A stretch of 42,497 bases of DNA, from contig DASRPD010000063.1 in assembly GCA_035646535.1 (NCBI GenBank), positions 1 to 42,497 on the forward strand. The letters are read 5' to 3'. A program made the position numbers and the translations under genes. The DNA is from DASRPD01 sp035646535. Lineage in GTDB: Bacteria; Actinomycetota; Acidimicrobiia; IMCC26256; JANYLB01. Below, one piece after another: positions 1 to 9,268 of this stretch. Numbering within the stretch: the first letter of the stretch is position 1; each line of letters opens with the position of its first letter. The notes below the pieces were generated by a model that saw only the letters and a program-made list of their open reading frames with translations, was not told the origin of the DNA and ran no database searches.

Positions 1-539
1 CACGGAGCGTCGCCACGAGATCGTGACGTACAGATCGATGGACCCGAGTTGTCTCGTCGGCGTCGGTTCGGGGACGCACCAACTCGTCCCGCGGGGACAA
101 CTCAGCCTCAACCCCCACCACTCGAGGGGGCAGCAACGACCGGCAGTTCCAGCCACCGGACAAGTATTCGAGCGCGCCGTTCGTGGCGTCGCGCGTCCGC
201 CAGGCCGCGAGCAGGCCGCGGGAGGTTGAGAAACAGCGGCAATCGTCGAAAGCTGCTGAACAGTGTTTACGCTGCTCAGGGGCGGCATCGGGCATCGGGG
301 CAGGTGCGCGATCCGGGCTCGAGGGTTCTGGGGGACCGAAGGTCCCGGCTTCGACTTCCGGCAGCCCGACTCGAAGTGCGGTAGGTCGGAGCGTGGTGAG
401 TCGTCTCCGACGCTGCGCTGAGTAGTCCGGGGAGGCTCGGCCGGAAGATCGCGTATCGGCAGTTGCGTGCGGTCGATGAATGGATCCCAGGAGAAACCCA
501 CGCGCCCCCGGCGCGGCCTGATGGCTACGACCCCGACGG
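1..539. other. Non-coding or decayed stretch
   Basis: No convincing gene is seen here. One frame is open from base 2 to about 229 and could be the end of a gene entering from the left, because its first ~65 bases favour G or C at codon third positions, but it has no recognisable motif. A second stretch around 397-540 on the plus strand is open with coding-like codons but lacks a plausible start. Together with the broken genes just downstream this looks like eroded accessory DNA. The interpretation as relics is inference. Confidence 0.3.
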
Positions 540-1012
540 TCAGTTGCGAGCGGGCTCTTGTTGCCAGTCGGTCACCGGGTGGATCTCCCATTGGGTATAT
601 GCGTGGAGGGGCTCGTTCGAGTGCGTATCGAGATAGGGGATTCCGGTCTCCTCGATGTGGGCGCCAACCGGCGGCTTCGTGAGACCGCGAGCCTGGTCAC
701 GCGGGACGATCTCGGTGATGAACCCGGGGAGTGATCCGTCGGTGACGACAACGTGCCAGTCGCCATCCTCGCGGGGGCAACGGAGACGACCGCGAGGTTC
801 CGTACCTTGACGAGCACCCCACCGTGGCCCTCCTTGTCGACGGCGCTCTTGAATTGCCCGGACATGATCTGCTCGAGCGTTGCGTCGACGGGCTTGCCTC
901 GCGGCACCGCCGGCTTCTCGGTCGTGCCGCCATCGGTCGAGTAGTCGCACGACACGAACAGCAGGCTGCCGACCGCGGCCGCCAGCACACAGCGGACGAA
1001 CCCGCCCGGACG
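540..1012 (-). pseudogene. Lipoprotein gene broken by a frameshift
   Basis: The 5' part encodes a hydrophobic segment ending in a lipobox (LLFVSC, Cys codon near base 948), then a Lys/Asp/Gly-rich region ending in VLVKVRNLAVVS. The reading then fails and resumes one base out of frame with DGDWHVVVTD, an IPYLDTH segment and TQWEIHPVTDW, to a stop at 540. The two halves join around a run of five G (plus strand 773-777), which fits a one-base indel. The WEIHPV ending recalls small secreted proteins of unknown function with an 'IELHPV' C-terminus. The start is unresolved: no ATG is in frame, and GTG or TTG codons lie between 950 and 1075. A real lesion and a sequencing error in the G-run are both possible. 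An unbroken product would be an exported, lipid-anchored protein of about 150 residues. Confidence 0.6.
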
Positions 1013-1095
1013 GCGCCACCCGCAACGCTCCTTCGCCCAGGCCAAGACGACAGGTTCTATCCGGCGGGAGAGCACCCGGCAAACCTCGGTCTGGC

Positions 1096-1317
1096 CGAGC
1101 CGTCGGCACCCCACTCCTCGGCGGGTTGCTGCTGCCCGAGGGGAAGACCGCGTGGGAGGTCCTGATCGAGGCGCCGGACGAGCTCGAGCAGATCCCGATC
1201 GCCTCCGGGCCCTGGTGGGAGTACGAGTCCGACCGTCGTGACCCCGCGAAGGCGACATTCGAGATCTCCAACTGGGAGGTCGTCGAACCCGCGGCGGCCC
1301 CCGCCGACCGCTACTGA
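1096..1317 (+). pseudogene. 5'-truncated CDS tail, unknown function
   Basis: About 70 codons with strong G/C third-position bias end in a TGA stop. The encoded segment includes LLLPEGKTAWEVLIEAPDEL and SGPWWEYESD, and ends in EVVEPAAAPADRY. Upstream of about 1090 the bias disappears and the frame runs antisense to the lipoprotein remnant, so the 5' end seems to be missing. No ATG or GTG start is in a sensible place; a TTG near 1130 is the only internal candidate. I do not recognise the family. It may be the C-terminal remnant of a longer gene, or a very short gene with a non-standard start. Confidence 0.4.
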
Positions 1318-1342
1318 CGCTCGGTCCCACCCGACCAGGAAG

Positions 1343-1396
1343 CTGCGACTCGCATTCGGAACCTCTCGGTCCGGGGTTCGAGTCCCGGAGAACCGC
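1343..1396 (+). other. tRNA-like fragment (possible attachment-site relic)
   Basis: Bases 1371-1388 form a T-arm look-alike: stem CCGGG/CCCGG around GTTCGAGT, which contains the TTCGA core but is one base longer than a normal T-loop. Upstream, 1344-1360 can fold as an anticodon-like arm with a 7-base loop (CTCGCAT) but with one stem mismatch. No matching 5' acceptor or D-arm is seen, so this is not a functional tRNA. A 3' tRNA remnant is what integration and later excision of an element would leave, and it lies beside two broken genes. Weak evidence. Confidence 0.25.
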
Positions 1397-1547
1397 AGCT
1401 CAGAGTCTGCGCGTGCGGATCCAGTGGGCCGGGCCGACGGGCCTCGCCCGCAGGGAACCCGACGAGGGCTCAAGTCCTGGCCGGGACTGTCGATATCTCC
1501 TTGGCAATGCGAGGCCACGGACGGCTTCGCAGCCAGGGGCGTGGTCG

Positions 1548-2999
1548 ATGGGCAGATCCGAGAGAAATGACGAGTGGCGGAAGCGGGGGGTGGTGTCCGC
1601 GGTGCTGCGCGTCCTCGTGGTCGGCGTGCCGATCGCGGCGTGCATCGCCACGGGCTGGCTGCTGAGTCGGGTCTTCCCACCGCCGAGGGGCATCGTGGCC
1701 GTCGGCGCCTGGCTGATCGCGCTCCTCGTGGTCTCGATGGTGGTCCTGTACGTCGTCGAGCGGCTCGCCCGCCGGTTGGTGCCGTTGGCGTTGCTGATGC
1801 GACTCACGTTGACGTTCCCGGACCGCGCACCGTCGCGGTTCCGGATTGCGTTGCGAACCGGCAGCGTCGGGCGATTGCGAGAGTGGGCGCTCGAGGCCGA
1901 CCCGAACGACGGCGACCCTGAGTCTCGGCTCGAGACCGCGCTCACGCTCGTCACCGCGCTGAACGTGCACGACCGCAAGACCTACGGCCACTCGCTGCGA
2001 ACGGCTGCGCTCGCCGATGTCGTCGGCGAGCAGATGGGCCTGGACGACTCCGCGCGCAACGGCCTGCGCTGGAGCGCGCTGCTCCACGACATGGGCAAGC
2101 TCATGGTCCCCGAGACGTTGCTGAACAAGCCCGGAGCACCCGACGAGCAGGAGTGGGAGGTCCTCCATCGCCACCCGGCGGAAGGCGCTCGCATCGCGGC
2201 GCCGCTGCGTCCGTGGCTCGGGGACTGGGTCGATGGCGTCGGCCAGCACCACGAGAGCTGGGACGGCACCGGCTACCCGAACGAGCTGTCGGGTTCATCG
2301 ATCTCGCTCGCGGGGCGCGTGGTCAACGTCGTCGACTCGTTCGAGACCATGACCGCGGTGCGTTCCTACAAGAAGCCCATGAGCGCGCGTGCGGCGAGAG
2401 CCGAGGTCGTCCGCTGCTCCGGTGGCCAGTTCGATCCCGACATCGTCCGCTCGCTGTTGAACGTGTCCCTCGGTCGCCTGCACTGGGTCATCGGTCCGGC
2501 GGCATGGATCGCGCAATGGCCGATCATCGGTGTGGTGCCCCGCGCCGGGGCATCGATCTCGTCCGCGGCGTCGAGCGCGGCGGCGACGACCGGGGTCGTG
2601 GTCGGTGCGGCGGCCCTCACCCTCGGCAGCGTGCTCGTGCCGAGCGTTGCCGCGGCGAACGGAACGACCTCGTCCGAGACGAGGCCCGTCGTGGCGTCTG
2701 GTGATGGGGACGAGCCGGCCGGTTCGGGAGACCGCTCGGGAGACACCGGGTCCTCGGGCGACGCCACCTCGCGGTCCGACGCCGGACCGGTGCCGGGACA
2801 GGCTCCAGCCGAGGAGGAGACGCCGAAGGAAGCCGACGCCCGGCCTACGGTCCGCGGGAACAATCCTGACGACGCCGGTCCACCTGATGGTGCCGGCCCG
2901 CCCGCAGGAGTCGGCCCGCCTGATGGTGCCGGTCCGCCCGCAGGGGTCGGTCCGCCCGCAGGGGTCGGCGCACCCGCCAGCCCGGGACCGCCGGGATAG
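1548..2999 (+). CDS. Membrane-anchored HD-GYP domain protein
   Basis: Predicted 483-residue signalling protein. Two membrane segments (about 15-43 and 49-72) precede a cytosolic HD-GYP domain (about 125-345) with the metal-binding HDMGK at 180-184 and the full signature HHESWDGTGYP at 234-244. HD-GYP enzymes hydrolyse cyclic di-GMP, so this is probably a phosphodiesterase, though no sensor domain other than the membrane region is visible. After the domain comes a hydrophobic Ala/Gly/Val segment (about 385-415), then an acidic, Ser/Gly-rich linker and a Pro-Gly repeat tail of PPAGVG/PPDGAG units. The start was chosen at ATG 1548, preceded by AGGGG, because the longer reading frame upstream runs into the tRNA-like fragment. 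The gene stands alone between a decayed region and a convergent cupredoxin gene. Confidence 0.85.
   Translation: MGRSERNDEWRKRGVVSAVLRVLVVGVPIAACIATGWLLSRVFPPPRGIVAVGAWLIALLVVSMVVLYVVERLARRLVPLALLMRLTLTFPDRAPSRFRIALRTGSVGRLREWALEADPNDGDPESRLETALTLVTALNVHDRKTYGHSLRTAALADVVGEQMGLDDSARNGLRWSALLHDMGKLMVPETLLNKPGAPDEQEWEVLHRHPAEGARIAAPLRPWLGDWVDGVGQHHESWDGTGYPNELSGSSISLAGRVVNVVDSFETMTAVRSYKKPMSARAARAEVVRCSGGQFDPDIVRSLLNVSLGRLHWVIGPAAWIAQWPIIGVVPRAGASISSAASSAAATTGVVVGAAALTLGSVLVPSVAAANGTTSSETRPVVASGDGDEPAGSGDRSGDTGSSGDATSRSDAGPVPGQAPAEEETPKEADARPTVRGNNPDDAGPPDGAGPPAGVGPPDGAGPPAGVGPPAGVGAPASPGPPG
2874..2990 (+). repeat. Tandem repeats coding Pro-Gly tail
   Basis: Imperfect 18-bp units (GGTCCGCCCGCAGGGGTC and variants) are repeated in frame at the 3' end of the HD-GYP gene and encode PPAGVG/PPDGAG repeats. 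This is a low-complexity protein tail, not a CRISPR or intergenic repeat. Such tracts change length easily. Confidence 0.8.
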
Positions 3000-3067
3000 C
3001 AGTCGCGACCATCCGAGGTTGCCGGAGATCCGCGGGTGTGTGTGGGTCTCCCCTCCAGCGTGGGCTC

Positions 3068-3102
3068 GGTCACCGGACGCGCAGAGTGCGCGTCGAGTGA
3101 AC
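3068..3102. repeat. 35-nt hairpin repeat, copy 1
   Basis: On the minus strand this 35-nt element folds into a stem of 14 positions with 12 paired (one wobble included). Its half at 3082-3102 is identical over 21 nt to the inverse strand of 28766-28786. It sits between the convergent 3' ends of the HD-GYP and cupredoxin genes, so a two-way transcription terminator is a likely role. A dispersed palindromic (REP-like) family is the alternative. Confidence 0.6.
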
Positions 3103-3123
3103 AAACGCCGAGAGAGGGTCAGG

Positions 3124-3783
3124 TCAGGCCGGTGTGACGGTGATGGAGCCGAGCATTCCGGCGTCGTAGTGGCCCGGCACATGGCAGCCATACACGAATA
3201 CGCCCGGCACGGTGAACGTCCAGGCCAGCTCCTGGGTCTTGCCCGGCACGAGGGGCATGGCATTCGGGTCGTCGCCGTGACCCATGTTCCCGCCAGCCAT
3301 CGCTTCGGCCATCTCCTGCTCGTGGGCGTCCTGGGTAGCGAGGTCGCCCACCGTGAAATCATGCTGCGTCTTGCCGGTGTTGTGGACCTCGAAGAGGACG
3401 GTCTCACCCTGAGCAACCTCGACCGAGGTCGGTTCGAAGCCGATGTCGAAGGCGTCGATGTCGATCGTTCGGGTTGCCTCGGACGGCTCGGCCGGCTCAC
3501 CGAACGCGAAATCCTCGCTCTCGCCGTGAGCTTCCTCGGCGGGTTCCTCGTCGTGATCGGCGTCGGTCGCGTCACTGCCCGTATCCGTCGTCGCGACGGC
3601 CTCGCGCGCTTCGGTCCGCGCGTCCTGTGCGGTGGACCGAGCGTCGAGCGACACGAAGAACGCCGCGACCGCGAAGACCAAGGCCGTCAGCCCGCAGACG
3701 ACGGCCAAGATCAGGAACGCCTTACCACGCGGCTTCGCTCGGTCTCGATCGGATTGGACGGCACCTTCGTCCATCGGTTCCAT
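3124..3783 (-). CDS. Membrane-anchored cupredoxin (type 1 copper protein)
   Basis: 219 residues: short cytosolic N-terminus, one membrane segment (about 22-45), an acidic extracytoplasmic linker, then a cupredoxin fold. The candidate copper ligands are all present: H141 in TQHDF, C200, H205 and M210 in YGCHVPGHYDAGM. It probably carries electrons or handles copper on the outer face of the membrane. Between the first His and the Cys loop lies a His/Met-rich insert (residues 153-176, HEQEMAEAMAGGNMGHG) that could bind extra metal. The start is supported by a strong GAGGAGGT Shine-Dalgarno just upstream. It is transcribed in the same direction as the broken MMPL gene upstream, about 95 bases away. 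The redox partner is not identifiable here. Confidence 0.88.
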   Translation of the reverse strand: MEPMDEGAVQSDRDRAKPRGKAFLILAVVCGLTALVFAVAAFFVSLDARSTAQDARTEAREAVATTDTGSDATDADHDEEPAEEAHGESEDFAFGEPAEPSEATRTIDIDAFDIGFEPTSVEVAQGETVLFEVHNTGKTQHDFTVGDLATQDAHEQEMAEAMAGGNMGHGDDPNAMPLVPGKTQELAWTFTVPGVFVYGCHVPGHYDAGMLGSITVTPA

Positions 3784-3877
3784 GGTGACCTCCTCGGAGG
3801 AGCTGGGTCTCGAGATCTGGCTGTTGGAAGACTACGCCCCGAACCCTCGCTCGGAGGGATTCAAGGTCCCGGTGGGA

Positions 3878-6041
3878 TTAGGTCGAGGGTCTCGCAGCCG
3901 CCTCGGGTACGGGGTTCGTCGCCTTCGGGTCGCGGCGTCCGGGCCACCACATTGCGGCCCCGCCGATGTGCATCACCGCCGGGACCATGACCATCCGAGT
4001 GATGAACGCGTCGATCAGGATCGCCGCGGCCATGCCGAAGCCGAACTGCTTCACGGGCGCGCCGGGCTGGAACATGTACGACGCGAACACGAAGACCATG
4101 ATGAGCGCGGCGGCGATGACGATGCGGCTGCCGCCACCGTGGCCGCGCCGCACGGCCTCGGCCGGGCTCGCGCCGTTGTCGAGCTCTTCGCGCATCCGGG
4201 CCACGAGGTACACCTCGTAGTCGTTCGAGAGCCCGAACAGCACCGCGAAGCACACGGGAGCGAGGAGAGACAGGATCGGTATGTTCTCGGGGATCCCGAT
4301 CCAACTCCGACCCCATCCGAACGTCAGGAACGCGACGAGCACGCCGTAGGTCGCGAGCACGGTCAGGATGTCGAAGAGGGCCGCTTTGATCGGGATGGCA
4401 ATCGAGCGGAACACCGCACCCAGGATCACGAGCGCGACCAGGACCACCAGGCCGATGAACAGGGCGAGTCGGTCGGCGATGCGGTCGTCGAGATCGACGA
4501 AGATCGCGTTGGTTCCCGTCACGAGTCCGGTGAGCTCGGTGGCTTTGGTGGCTTCCGGGATGGTCTCGTCACGGAGGCGGGTCACCAGCGACGCGGTCGC
4601 GGCGGCTCGTGCGCCGGGCGCCGGAAACACCTCGAACACGGCGGTCTTGTCGCTATCCAGCGACAGGGGAAGGACCTCGGCCACGTCTTTGGTCGCGGCC
4701 AGGTCCGCGTAGAACGTTTCGAGTTGGGTCGTCGTCTCGGTGTCGTCGCTCGGGATCTCGACGACGACGAGGAACGGGTCGGTCGAGCCTGCACCGAAGA
4801 CCTCGGTCTGGAGCTTCCAGGCCTTAGTACTGGGTGGAGTCGGTCGGAAAGAGGGAGTTGTCGAGCGGACCCAACCGCAGATCGCCCTTGAACACCGGGA
4901 TCGCGAGGACCAGCAGCACGACCACGCCACCCGCCAGCGCGATCGGCGCGAAACGCGTGACGAGCGTGGCCCAGCGCATTCCGAGGGTCGGGCCGGCGCT
5001 GGTCGCGCGATCGCCCCGTTCCCAGGGCACCCTCGACGTCGCGATCTTCGGCCCGACCGCGCCGACGATGGCCGGCATGAGCGTCATGGACGAGAACACC
5101 ACCGCCGCGACGACGAGCACCACCGCATAGGCCATGGCCGTGACCGCGGGTACGTCGAAGACCAACAGGGCGGCCAACGCGACGATGACCGTCGACCCGG
5201 CGGTCAGCACCGCCCGACCGACGGTCGCCAGCGCATGCCCGCACGCCTCCGCCGGGCTTTCCCCATCGTTCAGGTGATCCTTGGTACGCCCGACGACGAA
5301 GAGCGCTTAGTCGATGCCGACGCCGAGCCCCACCATGACGGCGGCAGTGTCGGAGATCGTCGGGACGTCGACGAAGCTCTCGAGGATGTGCACCAGTCCG
5401 ACGCCGAGGCCGACGCCGGCGAGCCCGCCGACGACCGGCCAGGCGAACGACCACCATGTTCCGAGCGCGATCAGGAGGACGATCAGGGCGGCGATGAGCC
5501 CGACGACGATGATGCTGGTCTCGGGCAGGACCTGTTGTGCTCCGGGCAGCGACCCACCGAGCTGGATCTCGAGCGAGTCCGACTGGTAGGGCTCGATCGC
5601 GCGCTCGAGCGCCGAGAAGTTGGCCGCGCCGTTGTCGGAGAGCTCGGAGATTGCCTTCGAGTAGGAGACGCCGGCGAGGGCGGTGTCGCCGTCGGAGGAG
5701 ACGAGCTCCGAGGTGGTGAGCGGGCTGGTCACCGAGCTGACGTCGGTGAGCTTGCTCACCGCGTCGATGCTGTCGCCGACGGCGCTGGAGACATCGGTGT
5801 CGGTCGTGATGCCGTCCTTGGAGTAGTACACGATCGTCGCGCTCGTACCGGCCGCGGAGGGGAAGTCCTTCTCGAGCAGGTCGAGGGCATCCTGGGACTG
5901 CGAGCCGGGAAGGTCGAAGCTGTTGTTGGGCTTGGCGCCGAGCCCGATCGCGATGGCCCACACCGCGGCGAGTACCACCAGCCACGCGCCGATGAACCAC
6001 CAGTGATGGGTGGCCGACGACCGTCCGAGCTTCCGCAGCAT
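3878..6041 (-). pseudogene. MMPL/RND-family transporter with two lesions
   Basis: Read through, this encodes about 720 residues of an MMPL-type lipid or drug exporter: N-terminal membrane helix after MLRKLGRSSATHHWWF, an extracytoplasmic loop, a first helix bundle ending GVMVGLGVGID-like, a second loop, and a second bundle with FGLSNDYEVYLVARM. Two faults break it. Codon 245 is TAA (plus strand 5307-5309) exactly where MMPL proteins have the Tyr of the GIDYALF motif, one base from TAC. Removing one base at 4826 joins STQY to KAWKLQTEVFG in the right frame. The start at 6041 has a GAGGAG ribosome site. Codon use is otherwise intact, so decay is recent, or these are assembly errors. As written only truncated proteins would be made. 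Confidence 0.85.
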
Positions 6042-6136
6042 GCCGTTCTCCTCTTGACCGCGCCGAGCGCGCACGACGGGGCACTCCTCGTGCGGTCGAG
6101 CCCAGGGGGACCCCGCGCGCGCGTCGCGGTCTCCGA

Positions 6137-9100
6137 TCAGGCCGGCTCCGCCCGAACGGTGACGATCTCGAACGGTGACACGTCGATCGACACGGTGCCG
6201 TCCGCGTCGACGGCGAGCGGCGACTCGTCGCGTTCCAACAGATCGGTCCGAGCGGCAGTCGCTATCGGTGCCCACAGCGAGAGGCGGGTCCGACCGCGCG
6301 CCCCGTGGACCTCGACCAGTCGAACCACCACGCCGGCTGCTCGATCCGCGCGTTTCACCGCGGTCACGTCGACGGGGAGTCCCTCGACCGACACGAGGGA
6401 GCCACGAGCCGGGCGCGGCCCGGAGCCCGGCGGTGTCGACACCGCGACGAGAGGGGTGTTCAGCTCGCGGGCTTCCTCGACGACCCGACCGTCGGTGTGG
6501 TTGCCGGCATGGGGCAACAGCGCGTAGGTGAAGTGGTGCCGGCCCCGGTCGGCCGTCGGGTCAGGCCACGACGGCGCCCGCAGGAGTGAGAGACGGAGCA
6601 CATTGCCCGTGACGTCGTAGCCGTACTTACAGTCGTTGAGCAGCGCCACGCCGTAGCCCGACTCCGAGAGGTCGGCCCAGCGCTGGGCGCAGACCTCGAA
6701 GCGGGCCTCGTCCCAGGTCGTGTTGGCGTGGGTGGGCCGGCGGACGAAACCGAACTGGATCTCGTAGCTCGCCTCCGGAGCCCGCACGGCCACGGGGAAC
6801 GCCACCTTGAGGAGACGGTTGGACTCGTGCCAGTCGACGTCGGTCGCGAACTCGATTCGGCGTGCCCCCGCGGTGAGTGACACCTCCTGGGTGATGGTCG
6901 AGTCGCCGAAGCGGCGGACGAACCGCAGCGCCGCCTGCACCGGGCCGGGGTCGACGACACGAACCTCGGCGAGCGCCCGAATCTCGGTGACGGTCTCGAA
7001 CGCGAACCGGTCGATGTCCCATGCGTCGAAGGAGTTCGGGTAGTCGGGATGGAGCTGGAAGACGTTCGCGGTCGCGTCCGGGGCGACGACCTCCCGCTCC
7101 GCGCGCTTGTCGTAGATCGACGTGATGAGACCGTCGACGTCGAAGTGGACGCGTAGGTGCTCGTTCTCGATCCGGTCGGGCGTCGCCTCCGCGCCGGGCG
7201 CCGGTTGGGCACGCGCGACCGATTGGGCGACATCGACGGTGGTGTAGCCACACGCGGGAACGTCGATCAGCACCGACGAGCCGTCGGGTCGGGTCCACCA
7301 CTCGCGCCGATCGTGGGCGGCTGCGTTGAACACGACCACCGGATCCGTCGATGCAGCCGTGTCGACCTCGGCCGCGAGGTGCCCGAGCGACGAGTCGATG
7401 ATCTCGCCCACACATCGGAGCACCTCCGCGTGATCGCGGGCCGTGTCCTCGTAGACCCAATGGATGCCCGAGCCGGGGATGATGTCGTGGAACTGATGGA
7501 CCAGGAGGAGCCGCCATGCTTCTCCGAGCGCGTCGGTGGGGTAGTCCGACGCGGAGCGCGCGGCGGCCGACCACATCTCGGCGGCACGCAAGCCGTCCTC
7601 GCCGCGGCGGTTTCCCAACTTGGTCGCGGCCTGGGTCGTGTAGGTGCCCCGGTGGCACTCGAAGTACAGCTCACCCACCCAGGTCGCGAGCTCGTCGCTC
7701 TCGGCGATGGCGGCGTCGAAGAACGCACGGGCGCCGCCGATCTCCACTCGCGGCAGACCCTCGAGGTCGGCGCAGCGCGCGAGGGACGCGAGCATCTGGG
7801 TGGTCGGCCCACCGCCGCCGTCGCTCCACCCGAATGGGTACAGCGACCGGTCCGCGACGGCGTGGTCGCGGAAGCGGAGCATCCCGTCCCGCAACTGCTG
7901 CACCGAGCAGTCGCCCCCGTAGGTGTCCGACGGGGGGAAATGGGTGAACACGCGCGACCCGTCGATGCCTTCCCACCAGAAGGAGTCGTGGGGCAGCTCG
8001 TTGTACTGGTTCCACGAGAGCTTCTGGGTCAGGAACCGATCGACGCCCGCGCGTCGGAGGATCTGCGGGAGCGCGCCCGAGTAGCCGAACACGTCGGGCA
8101 GCCAACCGTCGCGGGTCTCGATGCCGAACTCGTCGAGGTAGAAGCGCTTGCCGTGGACGACCTGGCGCACGAGCGACTCACCCGAGGGGATGTTGGTGTC
8201 CGGCTCGACCCACATCGAGCCCGTGGGTTCGAATTGACCGGTGGCGACCTTCTCGCGGATGCGCGCGTACAGGTCCGGGTAATGCTGTTTGGTCCAGGCC
8301 AGCTGTTGGGCCTGGGAGCACACGAAGTGGTACTCGGGGTGATCGTCCATGAGCGTGACGGCGGTGGCGAATGTGCGCGCGCATTTTCGGAGCGTCTCGC
8401 GCAGCGGCCACAGCCATGCCGTGTCGAGATGCGCGTGGCCGACCGCGTGCACGACATGGGTCCGTGGCGCGGCCGGGGCGTCGAGCGCCTCTCGAAGAGC
8501 GGGCCACGCGGCCCGGTACGTCGCGCGGACGTCGGCGAGATCCAGCTCGTTGCACGCGGCGTTCAGGAGATGACGGATCCGGTCTCCACGGGGCTCGTCG
8601 TCATCCAGCGAGGCCAGCAGCTCCACGAGCACCCGGAGGTCGTGCGCGAATTCGCCGAGCTCACGTTGGACGACGACGAGCTCGGCCCGCGCCAGGGTGA
8701 ACAGGGGCGGCCCGTCGGGCTCCGGGTCCAGCAGCGGCCACTGCTTGGCACCGAGCGGCGCCCGTGGGTTGGCGGCGGCCTCGACGTACAGTTCGATCGG
8801 GTCACCGCCCGCCGCGGCTCGGGTCAGTCGGTACGTCCGGTGATTCGGCGAGAGGCCCTGGGCAGGACGGCCGTCGTCCCAGACGAGCGCCTCGGCTCCG
8901 AAGCCCGTCGCGCCGGCACGGCCGATCCCGAACGCGAGCGCAACCTCTTGGCCCTTCCAGGCGGCTGGGATCGCCCCTCGGAGCCGGAACCAGGTGGTCG
9001 ACCAGGCAGGGCCCCACGGAGCACCGACGGCAAACGGCTCGTACGCTGCCCTGGAGGCCGCCGCGTAGGGAATCGGCTCACCGGGCACGTGGTGTGCCTC

Positions 9101-9211
9101 CAGCGAGGCGAGGGGCGCGACCGGACCGTCCAGCGCCGGGAAGACGTACTGGTGCAGCGCGCGGGCGACGCGGGTGTCGACGATCTCGTCGGGCTCGGGC
9201 ACGCTCGTCAT
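6137..9211 (-). CDS. Alpha-mannosidase, glycoside hydrolase family 38
   Basis: 1024 residues, a normal length for bacterial GH38. The retaining enzyme removes alpha-linked mannose and uses a metal ion. Visible features are an N-terminal beta domain (1-250); the catalytic barrel beginning with HAVGHAHLDTAWLWP (metal ligands H261 and D263); the probable nucleophile D373 in WLPDVFGYSGALP; a Gly-rich FGWSDGGGGPT; HQFHDIIPGSGIHW; then the C-terminal beta-sandwich domains, including HPDYPNSFDAWDID. There is no signal peptide, so it should act in the cytosol on imported or recycled mannosides. The start MTSVPEPDE was chosen because the open frame farther upstream is antisense to the divergent ggt gene. 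No sugar transporter or regulator is adjacent. The 57-bp gap to ggt must hold divergent promoters, but I see no clear hexamers there. Confidence 0.92.
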   Translation of the reverse strand: MTSVPEPDEIVDTRVARALHQYVFPALDGPVAPLASLEAHHVPGEPIPYAAASRAAYEPFAVGAPWGPAWSTTWFRLRGAIPAAWKGQEVALAFGIGRAGATGFGAEALVWDDGRPAQGLSPNHRTYRLTRAAAGGDPIELYVEAAANPRAPLGAKQWPLLDPEPDGPPLFTLARAELVVVQRELGEFAHDLRVLVELLASLDDDEPRGDRIRHLLNAACNELDLADVRATYRAAWPALREALDAPAAPRTHVVHAVGHAHLDTAWLWPLRETLRKCARTFATAVTLMDDHPEYHFVCSQAQQLAWTKQHYPDLYARIREKVATGQFEPTGSMWVEPDTNIPSGESLVRQVVHGKRFYLDEFGIETRDGWLPDVFGYSGALPQILRRAGVDRFLTQKLSWNQYNELPHDSFWWEGIDGSRVFTHFPPSDTYGGDCSVQQLRDGMLRFRDHAVADRSLYPFGWSDGGGGPTTQMLASLARCADLEGLPRVEIGGARAFFDAAIAESDELATWVGELYFECHRGTYTTQAATKLGNRRGEDGLRAAEMWSAAARSASDYPTDALGEAWRLLLVHQFHDIIPGSGIHWVYEDTARDHAEVLRCVGEIIDSSLGHLAAEVDTAASTDPVVVFNAAAHDRREWWTRPDGSSVLIDVPACGYTTVDVAQSVARAQPAPGAEATPDRIENEHLRVHFDVDGLITSIYDKRAEREVVAPDATANVFQLHPDYPNSFDAWDIDRFAFETVTEIRALAEVRVVDPGPVQAALRFVRRFGDSTITQEVSLTAGARRIEFATDVDWHESNRLLKVAFPVAVRAPEASYEIQFGFVRRPTHANTTWDEARFEVCAQRWADLSESGYGVALLNDCKYGYDVTGNVLRLSLLRAPSWPDPTADRGRHHFTYALLPHAGNHTDGRVVEEARELNTPLVAVSTPPGSGPRPARGSLVSVEGLPVDVTAVKRADRAAGVVVRLVEVHGARGRTRLSLWAPIATAARTDLLERDESPLAVDADGTVSIDVSPFEIVTVRAEPA

Positions 9212-9268
9212 CCTCGCGCGCCGCTCTCCCCAATCCCGACGGAACGCAACCAACCGAGAGGACCGGCC

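Noticed and set aside
1343..1396. Complete tRNA gene
   Set aside because: No acceptor pairing, no D-arm, an 8-nt T-loop and a mismatched anticodon stem; kept only as a fragment.
2874..2990. Repeat array considered as CRISPR
   Set aside because: Contiguous coding repeats with no spacers; part of a Pro-Gly protein tail.
2295..3575. Minus-strand frame of 426 codons over the HD-GYP 3' end
   Set aside because: Arg/Ser/Thr-rich shadow of two real genes; no domain and no start signal.
4740..6527. Plus-strand open frame of about 595 codons
   Set aside because: Antisense to the MMPL gene, rich in Arg, Asp and His, without any domain.
7157..9268. Upstream extension of the ggt reading frame
   Set aside because: Antisense to the mannosidase; ATG 9269 has a ribosome site and fits the GGT family N-terminus.
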